Counted from the stretch's first letter, positions 23,662-32,754 are shown. The stretch is 46,346 nucleotides of DNA from Candidatus Kuenenia stuttgartensis (GCA_945872305.1 CAMCAC010000003.1:1-46346), one strand, 5' to 3'. Program-made: numbers and translations. The notes: generated by a model from the letters alone, not told the origin.

Positions 23662-25544
23662 TCCCCACCGCCCGCATCAACGCCTTCTGCCGTGACCATG
23701 GGATCGCCATCGCGGCGAATCCCTGCGTGTCGCCGGACTTCTGCCTGGACTGGCCGGGCCTGGCCCGCCGCCTGCGGGCCGAGGCCCAGCCCTCGGCCAC
23801 CCTGACCCTGGCCCGCTACGCCCATGCCCGCATCGCGGTCGCCGGGGCCTCGCTGGACCTGGTCAGCGACGAGATGGGCGACCATGCCTGGGTGGCCCGT
23901 GGCCATGATGGCAAGGCACCCCTCGGTCTCCTCGCGGACGGCGTGGATCTCGGCGGCGGCCACGCGGGATTCCCGGCCACCTGGGCGAACCTGCTGCGGA
24001 TCAAGAACCTCGTCCAGGAGGCGGATCCCGGCTCCACGGTGTTCCCCACCGCCGCCGGAACCCTGGCCCGCACCTCGATCGGGGTCGGGGCCCGCTTCAC
24101 CACCCTGCACTGGCCGGCGGTCGAATGGGCGATGGCCCACCTGGGCATCAGCCTGACCGCCAACCAGAACAGCATCCCCCGGGAACTGGTGTTCGACGTC
24201 GAGGCGATGCTCGACCACCGCCTGATGAGCGTGCCGTTCCCGTTCATCGGCGCCGCGGTGCCGGAAGGCCACCAGGGCCAGTCCGTCGAGGGCATGAGCC
24301 ACGGCGCCGTGCTGTCCAAACTCAAGACCGGGTTCCACCTGCGCCGCATCCCCTGGGGCTTCAACGCCGACCACCAGCCGGTCGGCGGCGTGTTCGACGC
24401 CCGCGAAGACCGCCTGGTCGATGGCTGCCTGCTCGCCACCTACATCACCTTCGACCTGTCGCCGGAACTGTCGGTGACCAAGGTCCCCGCAGACCCCGCC
24501 GCCTGGGTCGCCGGCGCGGTGCCCGCCGAGGTCATCGCCACCGTCCGCCGCCGGGTCGGCGAGGCGGGGATCGCCCTCGACGACACCGCCTTCGCCACCC
24601 TGCTCTGCCAGGTCTGGCCGGCGGTGCGCAAGATGCAGGTGCGCGACGGCAAGTATGCCGCCGCCCGCGCCGCGGCTTTCACCACCGCCGCCGGCCGCGC
24701 CTATTTCCGCGAACTGTCCATCGACGAACTGCCGGGGCTGACGACCCCCGCCACCCTCGCCACCATGCTCGCCCTGTGCGAGGCCCTGGGCATGCCGGTG
24801 CAGTTCGTCGCCCCGGCCTTCGGCTTCCAGAAGAACTTCCCCTTCGCCGACCAGGCGGAGCTCGAGCGCCGGGTCGCCGCCGCCTGGGCGGTGTGCACGG
24901 CCTTCGGCGTGTCGATCGGCTTCCACTCCGGCTCCGGCAAGTCGGCGGAGAACTACGCCCTGTGCGGGCGGATCACCGGGGGGAACCTGGAGATCAAGAC
25001 CAGCGGCCGCTACACCTACGAGATGGGCTGCGCCCTGGCGACGAGCGCGGATCCCCGGGACCGGGCGTTCTTCGCCGAGTGGTGGGCCTTCACCCGGGAT
25101 CTCGCGGCGGCCTCGGCGTTCAGCGCCGACCAGACCGAGCGGACCATGGCCCGCCAGTTCATCCAGCACGCCCTCGACCGGGCGTCGGTGGCCGGAGACG
25201 CCTTCGCCAGCCCCGCGGTCCTCGCCGGCGTGCTCGCCAAGCTCAGCCCGGACCCGGACCACATGTTCTGGTTCGAGTACAACTTCCTGTGGGTGCTCGC
25301 CGCCGGCGGCAAGGCCGACAAGCAGGCCCTCGGCGATCACGGCCCCGCCGGCTACCGCCAGCGGGCCCGGTTCTACGCGATCAGCGACGCCGGCCGCCTG
25401 GGCTACCTCAAGCGGGTGGCGGAATACCTGTGCTTCCTCTGCGAAACCACCGGCATCGTCCCGGCGGCCCGGGTCGCTGCCGCCCGCCAGCGGCTCGGCC
25501 GCTACCGCACGGGTTCTGAACTGATGGCGGACATCGCCCCCTGA
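23658..25544 (+). CDS. UxaE-like sugar-acid (tagaturonate-type) epimerase
   Basis: A 628-residue cytoplasmic protein. The stretch VSIGFHSGSGKSAENYALCG, followed by TGGNLEIKTSGRYTYEM, resembles the S-GS-K and H/L-x-KT-x-G motifs of the UxaE tagaturonate epimerase family. That family interconverts tagaturonate and fructuronate in pectin uronate use. GFNADHQPVGGVFDAREDRL is a second conserved-looking block (about 238). It is longer than the family's usual about 480-500 residues, so it may belong to a sister family. Its ATG overlaps the pyrI stop, and crcB follows with a TGATG overlap. Sugar ABC genes downstream support a sugar or uronate role, while the coupling to pyrBI is unusual. The call rests on motifs only. 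Confidence 0.5.
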   Translation: MIPTARINAFCRDHGIAIAANPCVSPDFCLDWPGLARRLRAEAQPSATLTLARYAHARIAVAGASLDLVSDEMGDHAWVARGHDGKAPLGLLADGVDLGGGHAGFPATWANLLRIKNLVQEADPGSTVFPTAAGTLARTSIGVGARFTTLHWPAVEWAMAHLGISLTANQNSIPRELVFDVEAMLDHRLMSVPFPFIGAAVPEGHQGQSVEGMSHGAVLSKLKTGFHLRRIPWGFNADHQPVGGVFDAREDRLVDGCLLATYITFDLSPELSVTKVPADPAAWVAGAVPAEVIATVRRRVGEAGIALDDTAFATLLCQVWPAVRKMQVRDGKYAAARAAAFTTAAGRAYFRELSIDELPGLTTPATLATMLALCEALGMPVQFVAPAFGFQKNFPFADQAELERRVAAAWAVCTAFGVSIGFHSGSGKSAENYALCGRITGGNLEIKTSGRYTYEMGCALATSADPRDRAFFAEWWAFTRDLAAASAFSADQTERTMARQFIQHALDRASVAGDAFASPAVLAGVLAKLSPDPDHMFWFEYNFLWVLAAGGKADKQALGDHGPAGYRQRARFYAISDAGRLGYLKRVAEYLCFLCETTGIVPAARVAAARQRLGRYRTGSELMADIAP

Positions 25545-25906
25545 TGGGCTGGGAGGCCCCCCTCCTGGTCGCCGCCGGCGGCGCCGCCGGCTCCCTGGCC
25601 CGGTGGGGCGTGGGTCTCCTGGCCGCGGGCTGCGGCCCGTGGCCGACCCTGGCCATCAACGCCGCCGGCTCCCTGCTCATCGGCGCCCTGGCCGGCTGGG
25701 CCGGCAAGCCCGCCTGGGCCGGCCCGCTGCTGATGACCGGCCTGTGCGGCGGCTTCACCACCTTCTCCGCCTACAGCCTGCACACCCTGGAACTCTGGCA
25801 GGCCGACCGCCCAGGTGCCGCCGCCGGCTACGCCGCCGGCACCGTGGCCGCCAGCTTCGTCGCGGTCGCCGCCGGCTGGTGGTTGGCCCGGCGGTTCACC
25901 GGCTGA
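25544..25906 (+). CDS. crcB: CrcB/Fluc fluoride ion channel
   Basis: A 120-residue protein with four membrane segments, the normal size for Fluc channels, which work as antiparallel dimers and export fluoride. Signature motifs are AAGGAAGSLARWGVG (GGxxGxxxR), LAINAAGSLLIGAL (pore Asn) and GLCGGFTTFSAYSLHT (TTFS sodium and fluoride site). The gene overlaps the UxaE-like gene (TGATG at 25542-25546). No fluoride riboswitch is seen upstream, as there is no untranslated space; expression must follow the upstream genes. A gap of 59 bases precedes the sugar-binding protein gene. Confidence 0.95.
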   Translation: MGWEAPLLVAAGGAAGSLARWGVGLLAAGCGPWPTLAINAAGSLLIGALAGWAGKPAWAGPLLMTGLCGGFTTFSAYSLHTLELWQADRPGAAAGYAAGTVAASFVAVAAGWWLARRFTG

Positions 25907-25965
25907 GGGTCGGCCGGGGCGCTGGCGGCTTGCCGGTCCCCAGGGCGGGTCTATGGCTGGGACCC

Positions 25966-26916
25966 ATGCTGCGCCTCCTCGCCCTGATCCTCGCCACCGT
26001 CGCCGCCCAGGCGGCGGAGACCCGCATCGCGGTGATCCCCAAGGGGACCACCCACGAGTTCTGGAAGTCGATCCACGCCGGGGCCCGGGCGGCGGCGGCG
26101 GAGCTGACCGCGGCGGGGACGCCGGTGACCATCGTGTGGAAGGGCCCCCTCAAGGAGGACGACCGGGCGGGGCAGATCGAGGTGGTCGAGAACCTGGCGG
26201 CGAGCGGGGTGGCGGGGATCGTACTCGCGCCCCTCGATGACCGGGCCCTGGTGGCGCCGGTGGAGTCGGCGGTGCAGTCCGGGCTGCCGGTGGTGGTCAT
26301 CGACAGCGCCCTGCGCACGGAGCGGATCCGCTCGTTCGTGGCCACGGACAACCGCGAGGGCGGCCGGATCGCCGGGCGCCACCTGGCGGGGTTGCTGGGC
26401 GGCAAGGGCCAGATCCTGGTGCTGCGCTACATGGAGGGCTCCGCGAGCACCCTGGAGCGCGAGGCGGGATTCCTGGAGGCGATCACAACCTTCCCGGAGA
26501 TCACCGTGGTGAGCCAGGGCCAGTACGCGGGCCCGACCCGGGACACCGCCCTGACCGCGAGCCAGAACCTGCTCACCCGCTTCGGCGGCCGGATCCAGGG
26601 CGTGTTCACGCCGAACGAGTCGAGCACCGCCGGCATGAACCTGGCCCTGGTCCAGGAAGGGCTGACCGCGGTCCGCCATGTGGGCTTCGACGCCAGCCCG
26701 GCCCTGGTGGCGGCCCTGCGCGCAGGGACCCTGCACGGGGCGGTGGTCCAGGATCCCACCCGCATGGGCTACCTGGGGGTGAAGCACTGCGTCGCCGCCA
26801 TCCGCGGCGAGACGGTGCCGGCCAAGGTCGACACCCCGGTGCAGCTGGTGACCCCGGGCAACCTGGAGGAACCGGCGATCCGCGCCCTGCTCGCCCCGCC
26901 GGGCGAGGGCAGGTGA
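25966..26916 (+). CDS. Sugar ABC transporter substrate-binding protein (RbsB-like)
   Basis: A 316-residue exported protein. The signal peptide is MLRLLALILATVAAQAAE, cleaved near residue 16. The mature part is a type 1 periplasmic binding protein: RIAVIPKGTTHEFWKSIHAG, GIVLAPLDDRALVAPVE, GLPVVVIDSAL, VATDNREGGRIAGRHLAGLL, GVFTPNESSTAGM and VGFDASPALVAALRAG. All are typical of the ribose/galactose/xylose-binding group. The sugar cannot be named from sequence. The GTG of the ATPase gene overlaps its stop (GTGA), so the three transporter genes form one operon. Confidence 0.93.
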   Translation: MLRLLALILATVAAQAAETRIAVIPKGTTHEFWKSIHAGARAAAAELTAAGTPVTIVWKGPLKEDDRAGQIEVVENLAASGVAGIVLAPLDDRALVAPVESAVQSGLPVVVIDSALRTERIRSFVATDNREGGRIAGRHLAGLLGGKGQILVLRYMEGSASTLEREAGFLEAITTFPEITVVSQGQYAGPTRDTALTASQNLLTRFGGRIQGVFTPNESSTAGMNLALVQEGLTAVRHVGFDASPALVAALRAGTLHGAVVQDPTRMGYLGVKHCVAAIRGETVPAKVDTPVQLVTPGNLEEPAIRALLAPPGEGR

Positions 26917-28391
26917 TCCCGCGTCTCGACCTGCGCGGGTTGACCAAACGCTACGGCGCCACCACGGCGCTGGCGGGGGTGGACCTGACCGTGCACCCCG
27001 GCGAGGTCCATGCCCTGGTCGGCGAGAACGGCGCGGGCAAGAGCACCCTGATCAAGATCCTGGCCGGGGTCGTGGCCCCGGACGCGGGAACCATGGCCAT
27101 CGATGGCCGGCCCTGGGCCGGGGCGGATCCCGCCGCCGCCCGGGCCGCCGGCATCGCGGTGGTCCACCAAGAACTGGCCATCGCCCCGGACCTGTCGGTG
27201 GCGGACAACATCTGCCTGGGCCGCTGGCCCGCAGCATCGGGCTGGCTGCGCCGGGGGGAGCGGGACCGCATCGCGGCGGAGGCCCTGTTCCGCCTCGGCC
27301 ACGACCTGCCCCTGCACCGCCGGGCCGGGAATCTCGGCCCCGGGGAGCGGCAACTGATCGAGATCAGTCGCGCGCTGCTTTCGGCGCCACGGATCCTGAT
27401 CCTCGACGAGCCCACCTCGTCCCTGACCCGGGAGGACGCCGAGCGGCTGCTCGGCACGATCCGCCGGCTCGCCCGGGAGGGCGTGGCGGTGATCCTGATC
27501 AGCCACTACCTGGAGGAGGTCTTGGATGTGGCGGACCGTTGGACGGTGCTGCGCGACGGCGCCGCCGTGGCCCGGGGGGCGACCACCGATACCGATGCGG
27601 CGACCCTGGTCCGGCACATGGTCGGGCGCAGCGTGGCCGAGGCCTATCCCCGGGTGCCCCACACCCTGGGGGATCCGGTGCTGGTCCTGGACCGCATCCA
27701 GGCGGCGGGGCGGCCGGCGGTGTCCCTGACCCTGCGGGCGGGGGAGATCCTCGGCATCTTCGGCCTGGTCGGCGCCGGGCGCACCGAGACCCTGCGCGCC
27801 CTGTTCGGCCTGGATCCCGGCGGCGGATCCGCGCGGCTCGACGGCGCTGCGGCGCCGCGCCGGCCGGCGGCGTGGTGGCGGCGGGCCTGCGGCCTGGTGA
27901 GCGAGGACCGCAAGGGCGAGGGGCTGTGGCTCGACCGGTCCATCGCCGACAACCTGACCGCGACCCGGCTCGGGGCCTATGCCCGGGGCGGCTGGCTGTC
28001 CGGCGGCCGGCAGCGCACCGCGGCGGCGGGGTGGATCGAGCGGCTCGGGGTTCGCTGCCGGGATCCCCGCCAACCAGTGGGGGCCCTGTCCGGCGGCAAC
28101 CAGCAGAAGGTCGCCATCGGCCGGCTGCTCCACCATGGCTGCCGCATCCTGCTCCTGGATGAGCCGACCCGGGGCGTGGACATCGGCGCCAAGGCGGAGA
28201 TCTACCGGATGATCGGCGAGCACGCCGCCGCCGGTGGCAGCACCATCGTGGTGAGCTCCTACCTGCCGGAGATCCTCGGCCTGTGCGACACCGCCGCGGC
28301 CCTGGGCCGGGGCGGCCTGTCGCCGGTGCGCCCGGTGGCCGAGTGGACCGAGACGACCCTGTGCGCCGCCGCCCTGGAGACCGCCCGATGA
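26913..28391 (+). CDS. Sugar ABC transporter, double ATP-binding subunit (RbsA/MglA-like)
   Basis: A 492-residue protein with two fused ABC domains. The first has GENGAGKSTLIKILAG (Walker A, about residue 36), a modified signature LGPGERQLIEISRAL and ILILDEPTSSL (Walker B). The second has IFGLVGAGRTETLRALFGL in place of Walker A, the degenerate form normal for the carbohydrate-uptake CUT2 class, then LSGGNQQKVAIGRLL and ILLLDEPTRGVD. The start is a GTG at 26913 overlapping the binding-protein stop. The stop overlaps the permease start (ATGA). It powers sugar import at the inner face of the membrane. Confidence 0.95.
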   Translation: MIPRLDLRGLTKRYGATTALAGVDLTVHPGEVHALVGENGAGKSTLIKILAGVVAPDAGTMAIDGRPWAGADPAAARAAGIAVVHQELAIAPDLSVADNICLGRWPAASGWLRRGERDRIAAEALFRLGHDLPLHRRAGNLGPGERQLIEISRALLSAPRILILDEPTSSLTREDAERLLGTIRRLAREGVAVILISHYLEEVLDVADRWTVLRDGAAVARGATTDTDAATLVRHMVGRSVAEAYPRVPHTLGDPVLVLDRIQAAGRPAVSLTLRAGEILGIFGLVGAGRTETLRALFGLDPGGGSARLDGAAAPRRPAAWWRRACGLVSEDRKGEGLWLDRSIADNLTATRLGAYARGGWLSGGRQRTAAAGWIERLGVRCRDPRQPVGALSGGNQQKVAIGRLLHHGCRILLLDEPTRGVDIGAKAEIYRMIGEHAAAGGSTIVVSSYLPEILGLCDTAAALGRGGLSPVRPVAEWTETTLCAAALETAR

Positions 28392-29431
28392 ATCCCGCCC
28401 GAGAACGGCTGGCCCGCATCCTCGATGCCGCTGGCCCGATCATCGCCCTGCTCGTGGTGGTGGCGGTGCTGCGCGTGACGGTGGGGCCGGACCTGCTCGG
28501 TTGGCGCAACATCCAGAATGTGCTGACCCAGGCGGTGATCGTCGCCACCGGGGCGGTGGGCATGACGGTGATCATCGTCGCCGGCGGCATCGACCTGTCC
28601 TGCGGGGCGGTGATCGCCCTGTGCGCCGTGCTCTGCGCCCGGGTGCTGGGCACTCCGCCGGAGCTCGGCCCCGACGCGGGGCCCATGGCGGCGTGGTGGG
28701 CGTGGCTCGCCGGCCTGCCGGACTGGACCGCGATCCCGGTGGCGGTGCTCGCGGGCGTGCTGGTCGGGCTGCTCAACGGCAGCCTGATCACCGGCCTGCG
28801 CCAGCTCCCGTTCATCGTCACCCTGGGCATGATGGGCGCCGCCCGGGGCGCGGCGAAATGGCAGGCGGACGAGCGCACGGTGACCTTCGACGCGCCCGCC
28901 CTGACCTCGCTCATGGCCCGGCCCCGGCCGCCGATGGCGGATGCCGCCTGGTGGGCGTGGGTGCAGGTGGCGCCGGCGGTGTGGATCCTGCTCGGCCTGG
29001 CGGTGCTCGCCTCGCTGCTCATGCAGGCCACGGTGCTCGGCCGGCAGCTCTACGCGGTGGGCTCCAACGAGGCCGCAGCCCGCCTGTGCGGGATCCGGGT
29101 GCCGTGGGTGAAGATCACCGCCTACGCCATCGGCGGCGCGTGCTTCGGCTGGGCCGGGGCCCTGAGCGCGGCCCGGCTCGCCGTGGGCGATCCGACCACC
29201 GCCGTGGGTCTCGAGCTCGACATCATCGCCGCGGTGATCGTGGGCGGCGCCAGCCTGGGGGGCGGCACCGGCACCGTGGCCGGGGCGGTGGTCGGCGCCC
29301 TGCTCATGGCCTGGCTGCGCAACGGCAGCCTGCTCCTGGGCTGGGCCCCCTACACCCAGGAGATGCTCATCGGCGGCGCCATCGTCGCCGCCGTCGCCCT
29401 GGACCGCTGGCGCCGGCGCGGGCGGGCGTGA
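28388..29431 (+). CDS. Sugar ABC transporter permease (RbsC-like)
   Basis: A 347-residue CUT2-class permease with about nine or ten membrane segments. Diagnostic stretches are NVLTQAVIVATGAVGMTVII, VAGGIDLSCGAVIALCAV (the GGIDLSVG motif), LPFIVTLGMMGAARGAA (normally FIVTLGTM), LGRQLYAVGSNEAAARLCGI and IIAAVIVGGASLGGGTGTVA. An extra hydrophilic Pro/Ala/Trp insert sits at about 94-118 (TPPELGPDAGPMAAWWAWLA). The ATG at 28388 overlaps the ATPase stop. The gene ends at 29431, only 6 bases before the stop of the convergent beta-helix gene. Confidence 0.94.
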   Translation: MNPARERLARILDAAGPIIALLVVVAVLRVTVGPDLLGWRNIQNVLTQAVIVATGAVGMTVIIVAGGIDLSCGAVIALCAVLCARVLGTPPELGPDAGPMAAWWAWLAGLPDWTAIPVAVLAGVLVGLLNGSLITGLRQLPFIVTLGMMGAARGAAKWQADERTVTFDAPALTSLMARPRPPMADAAWWAWVQVAPAVWILLGLAVLASLLMQATVLGRQLYAVGSNEAAARLCGIRVPWVKITAYAIGGACFGWAGALSAARLAVGDPTTAVGLELDIIAAVIVGGASLGGGTGTVAGAVVGALLMAWLRNGSLLLGWAPYTQEMLIGGAIVAAVALDRWRRRGRA

Positions 29432-29437
29432 GCGGGA

Positions 29438-31813
29438 TCAGGGCAGCGTCACCGTCGAGGGGGTGGCGGTCACCGATTGGATCGCCGGAGGCTGGTTCCA
29501 CCACGATCCGGTCAGGACCGCAGCCGGGGCGCCTGGCCGGGTGAGGGCGACCCCGCGCTCGAAGGCGCCGATGTCCGGAGCGGAGCCGGTGATGGCGTCG
29601 TTCAGGGCCGAGATGGTCTTCCCGGCGACGGACCAGGCGGTGGCCGTCACCGCCTGGTCGACGATCGCGGTCGAAGCGGCGCTCGGAACCAGGGCATCGG
29701 GCATCGTGGATCCGCCGGTCAGGTTCAACCCCAGGGACGACAGGGCGCCGGAGGTCCCGTTCCCACCGACGTTGCGGGCCTTGGTGGCCGAGGGGAAATC
29801 ATCGATGGACTTGTAGTTCGTCAGCGACTGCTCGCACAGGAACAGGTTGTCGGTCAGCCAGGTCAGCGGGTAGGTCGCGGAGCTGTTCTCCACGGCGCCG
29901 AAGGGGCCATACACCACGGAATCCCGGGTCCGCTTCACGAGCACGGTGTTGTTGTGCACGATGTACTCGCCACTCGCCTTGTTCTGGAGATGGATGCCCC
30001 ACTCCACGCCCCAGATCGCGTTATGGTGGACGATCGCCCGCCCGGCATAATCCAGGTATACGCCGCCGACGGTGTAGGCGCCGTTACCCGGCACTCCGTC
30101 CACATCCGGCGAAGCGTCGTGCAGCCAGTTGTGGTCGATGCGCTTCCAGCCGAAGTCGTCGGCGGTGTAGATCGCCCCGCAGTCCCAGTCCTGACGGCCG
30201 AAATCACTGATGTCGTTGCGGGTGATCCGGGCCCGCCAGGCGTTGGCCGGGTCCGACCACAGGGCGACATCGCTGATCCACAGGTAGCGGGGATTCAGTC
30301 CCGACCGCCCGGTGTTGCGGATCGTGTTGCCCCGGATGCCGTGGTCCTGGCTCACGGTCACCGGGTCGCCGGTGGTGCTGTAGCCCGCGACACCGGTGTG
30401 GATGCCGGCGGTGTCGCTGGGGATGCAGCCGACCCCCTCGATGAGGTTGTCCTCGATCCGGTTGCGGCGACCGATCACCGACACCCCGTTGCCCGCGGAC
30501 CAGCGGATGCGGGATTCACGCAGGAGATGGTCGCTGCCGCTGATGACCACCCCGGAACTCTGGCCCCACTGGGTCATGAAGTGGCCGCTGGCGTCCGTGT
30601 ACCAGGAGGGATAGCGGACATCGAGCCGCTCCAGGATGCAGTTGCTGGAGGTGGCCAGTCCCCCGGCGCCCCGGTGCGGGTAGGCGACCTCGACGATCCC
30701 ATCGATGGCAGCCCAGGTGCCGGGGGCGTACTGATCGTAATCCCCATCAAGACGACCATCGTTCGTCCGGTAGCCGATATTGTCGCCACCGCTGTCCTTG
30801 TCGGTGGTCACGCCGGCGGCCACGATCCGGAAGCCACGCACCGTGATGTATGACCGGCCCGACAGGTCGAAGGCGAAACGACGGGCGCGGACCTCGACCC
30901 GGCCTGCGGGACTGCGTCCGTCGGGGGCCCACAGGTACAGGGTGCCGGTCTGGGCATCGTGGTACCACTCGCCAGGGGCATCGAGCAGGGAGAGGTCGTT
31001 CCACAGCCAATAGCGGCTGCGCGGGTCGTAGACCGTCTGGCTGAAGTCCTTGCCTGAGCCGCTCGGCGAATGCAGGGTCAACCGGGTGCCGCCGCCGGCG
31101 CGGTCCTGGGATCCCGAGACGATCCCGGTCAGGATCCAGCTCCAGGCCTGGTCGTTGGGCTGGACCAGGATCTCGGCCCCGCGGTAGCCATTGGCGCCCC
31201 GGGCCGGCAATTCGGCATCGTCGACCACCGCCGTGGTCCAGCCGGGCCAGGTGGCGGCGGTGGTGGAGATGGTGTTCTTGCTGACGAAGGCCTCGGTGAC
31301 CGCCTTGGGCGGCCGGGTCGGATCGAGCAGGTCGGTGGCCCCGGCGCTGCTGTTGGGCCACCGGGCCAGGGCCATCATCCGGTCGTCGCAGAGGACGATC
31401 ATCGTCTCGTTGCCGACCTGGGGATCGGCGATGCGGGCGGTGCTTGACGAGAGGATGTCCCGCATCCGGGCGCGGGAGAACCCGGTCGGCAGCGGGGCCT
31501 TCCAGATCGAACCGCTGTGCACCGTCCAGCCGCTGACCGGATCGGCACCGCTCACCGTGACCGCGGCGCCGTCTGCGGCGCGCACGGTGATCCGGGCCAG
31601 GGCGGTGCCGGAACGGGGGAATACCACTGCCTCGCGGTAGATGCCGGACCGGACCGTGACCGTGTCGCCGGGCAGTGCCGCATCCACACCGCGCTGGATG
31701 GTCCGGAACGGGGCGGTGGCGCTGCCCGGGGCGGTGTCGTCGCCGATGTCTGCGACATGGAACTCCGCCGTGGCGGCGGGGAGGAGGGCGGCGAGGGCGA
31801 TCAGGCAGCGCAT
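29438..31813 (-). CDS. Exported right-handed beta-helix protein, possibly a carbohydrate-active enzyme
   Basis: A 791-residue protein with a signal peptide (MRCLIALAALLPAATA). The N-terminal DUF1565-like part (DDTAPGSATAPFRTIQRGVD, LPGDTVTVRSGIYREAV) starts a right-handed parallel beta-helix. Later rungs are rich in Asn and Gly (NCILERLDVRY, NRIEDNLIEGVG, HGIRGNTIRNTGRSG, ARITRNDISDFG, RAIVHHNAIWG, EYIVHNNTVLV). Such folds occur in pectate lyases, GH141-type hydrolases and surface adhesins, so an enzyme is likely but its reaction cannot be named. A tail segment (PGAPAAVLTGSWWNQPPAIQ, then SVTATPSTVTLP) stops abruptly where an Ig-like repeat would begin. The gene is convergent with the permease and follows hemQ on the minus strand after 73 bases. 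Confidence 0.82.
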   Translation of the reverse strand: MRCLIALAALLPAATAEFHVADIGDDTAPGSATAPFRTIQRGVDAALPGDTVTVRSGIYREAVVFPRSGTALARITVRAADGAAVTVSGADPVSGWTVHSGSIWKAPLPTGFSRARMRDILSSSTARIADPQVGNETMIVLCDDRMMALARWPNSSAGATDLLDPTRPPKAVTEAFVSKNTISTTAATWPGWTTAVVDDAELPARGANGYRGAEILVQPNDQAWSWILTGIVSGSQDRAGGGTRLTLHSPSGSGKDFSQTVYDPRSRYWLWNDLSLLDAPGEWYHDAQTGTLYLWAPDGRSPAGRVEVRARRFAFDLSGRSYITVRGFRIVAAGVTTDKDSGGDNIGYRTNDGRLDGDYDQYAPGTWAAIDGIVEVAYPHRGAGGLATSSNCILERLDVRYPSWYTDASGHFMTQWGQSSGVVISGSDHLLRESRIRWSAGNGVSVIGRRNRIEDNLIEGVGCIPSDTAGIHTGVAGYSTTGDPVTVSQDHGIRGNTIRNTGRSGLNPRYLWISDVALWSDPANAWRARITRNDISDFGRQDWDCGAIYTADDFGWKRIDHNWLHDASPDVDGVPGNGAYTVGGVYLDYAGRAIVHHNAIWGVEWGIHLQNKASGEYIVHNNTVLVKRTRDSVVYGPFGAVENSSATYPLTWLTDNLFLCEQSLTNYKSIDDFPSATKARNVGGNGTSGALSSLGLNLTGGSTMPDALVPSAASTAIVDQAVTATAWSVAGKTISALNDAITGSAPDIGAFERGVALTRPGAPAAVLTGSWWNQPPAIQSVTATPSTVTLP

Positions 31814-31886
31814 GCCGGTATCCGCAGCAGGGACGGGGCCGTAACGGAGCCGATCCGATGACCGCCGACGCGGTGGTTGAGACGGT

Positions 31887-32705
31887 TCAGCGGCCCGACA
31901 GCCAGGAGAGGATCCGCTCGCGATGGGCGCGCAGGCCGATCAGGAATTCGCCGAACTCGGCGAAGCGGGAGCTGGCAGGGTCGAAGCGCATGTCGGTGAC
32001 CAGCTTCTTGAAGACCATGGGGTCGTCGGCGTGGAGATCCACGCCCCACTCCCAGTCGTCGAGGCCGATGGCGCCGCTGATGATCTGGTCCACCTGGCCG
32101 GCGTAACGGGCGCCCAGGCGGCCGTGGCCGCGCATGTAGGAGCGCCGCTCGTCCAAGGGCAGGGCGTACCAGTTCCAGGTCTCGCCCCGGCGCTTGGACA
32201 TGGGGTACCAGCAGACATGGCTGCGGGCGGGAATCGGGCGGAACACGCGGTCGTTGAGGGCCTGCTTCTGGACCTCGGTCTCGGCGGCGACCGCCTGGGC
32301 GTGCTCGGGGGTGCCGGGGGCGATGCCGCGCCGGGCGACCACCTGGGCGGCGATGCCGGAGGCTTCGTACAGGCTGGCCTCGACCACGCTCAGGAACGAG
32401 CCGGTGGGGCGGAGGAAGCCGTGGAAGTCCAGGCGCCGGAACGCCGACTGGGCCTCCTGCAGTTCGGCGGCGGTGCGCCGGTAGATGATCACCAGGAGAT
32501 CCGCCTTCTGGCCGATGGTCAGCCAGGCGCCGGCGTCGCCGCCGGTCTTGGCCGCCTCGATCCAGTCAGCGAACACCGCCGCGTGGTGGTCCCGGTCGCG
32601 CTCCTCCAGGTGCCACCACAGGTTCTGGTCGAGCCGCCACTGCTCATGGAGGACGAACCAGCCGTCGACGGTCTGGGGGGCTTCCTGGGATTCCGTGGCG
32701 CTCAT
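31887..32705 (-). CDS. hemQ: Coproheme decarboxylase HemQ (chlorite dismutase family)
   Basis: A 272-residue enzyme that converts coproheme to heme b in the coproporphyrin-dependent pathway of monoderms and several other phyla. Sequence evidence is CWYPMSKRRGETWNWY, with catalytic Tyr 167 and the Lys of MSKRR, then GHGRLGARYAGQVDQIISGA, GLDDWEWGVDLHADDP and FKKLVTDMRFD. These conserved blocks distinguish HemQ from true chlorite dismutases, which carry a distal Arg. The start at 32705 (MSATESQEAPQT) is preferred over longer in-frame sequence that overlaps topA. A hairpin (32708-32730) directly precedes the ATG and may hide the ribosome site. No other heme gene is in the window. Confidence 0.93.
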   Translation of the reverse strand: MSATESQEAPQTVDGWFVLHEQWRLDQNLWWHLEERDRDHHAAVFADWIEAAKTGGDAGAWLTIGQKADLLVIIYRRTAAELQEAQSAFRRLDFHGFLRPTGSFLSVVEASLYEASGIAAQVVARRGIAPGTPEHAQAVAAETEVQKQALNDRVFRPIPARSHVCWYPMSKRRGETWNWYALPLDERRSYMRGHGRLGARYAGQVDQIISGAIGLDDWEWGVDLHADDPMVFKKLVTDMRFDPASSRFAEFGEFLIGLRAHRERILSWLSGR

Positions 32706-32707
32706 GC

Positions 32708-32730
32708 GCCGCACCCTAGCCGGGTGCGGC
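32708..32730 (-). terminator. Hairpin between topA and hemQ (terminator or ribosome-site cover)
   Basis: GCCGCACCC (32708-32716) and GGGTGCGGC (32722-32730) form a perfect 9-bp stem with a 5-base loop. On the coding (minus) strand the stem ends 2 bases before the hemQ ATG, so it overlies the position of the Shine-Dalgarno sequence. The only G-rich candidate (AGGG) lies in its loop and stem. It starts 24 bases after the topA stop and has no T-run. Confidence 0.6.
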
Positions 32731-32754
32731 GGGCGACAATCAGCGGACGCGGAC

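Noticed and set aside
25907-25965. Fluoride riboswitch for crcB
   Set aside because: crcB starts within the stop codon of the upstream gene, leaving no leader. The 59-base gap after crcB shows no riboswitch-like pattern.
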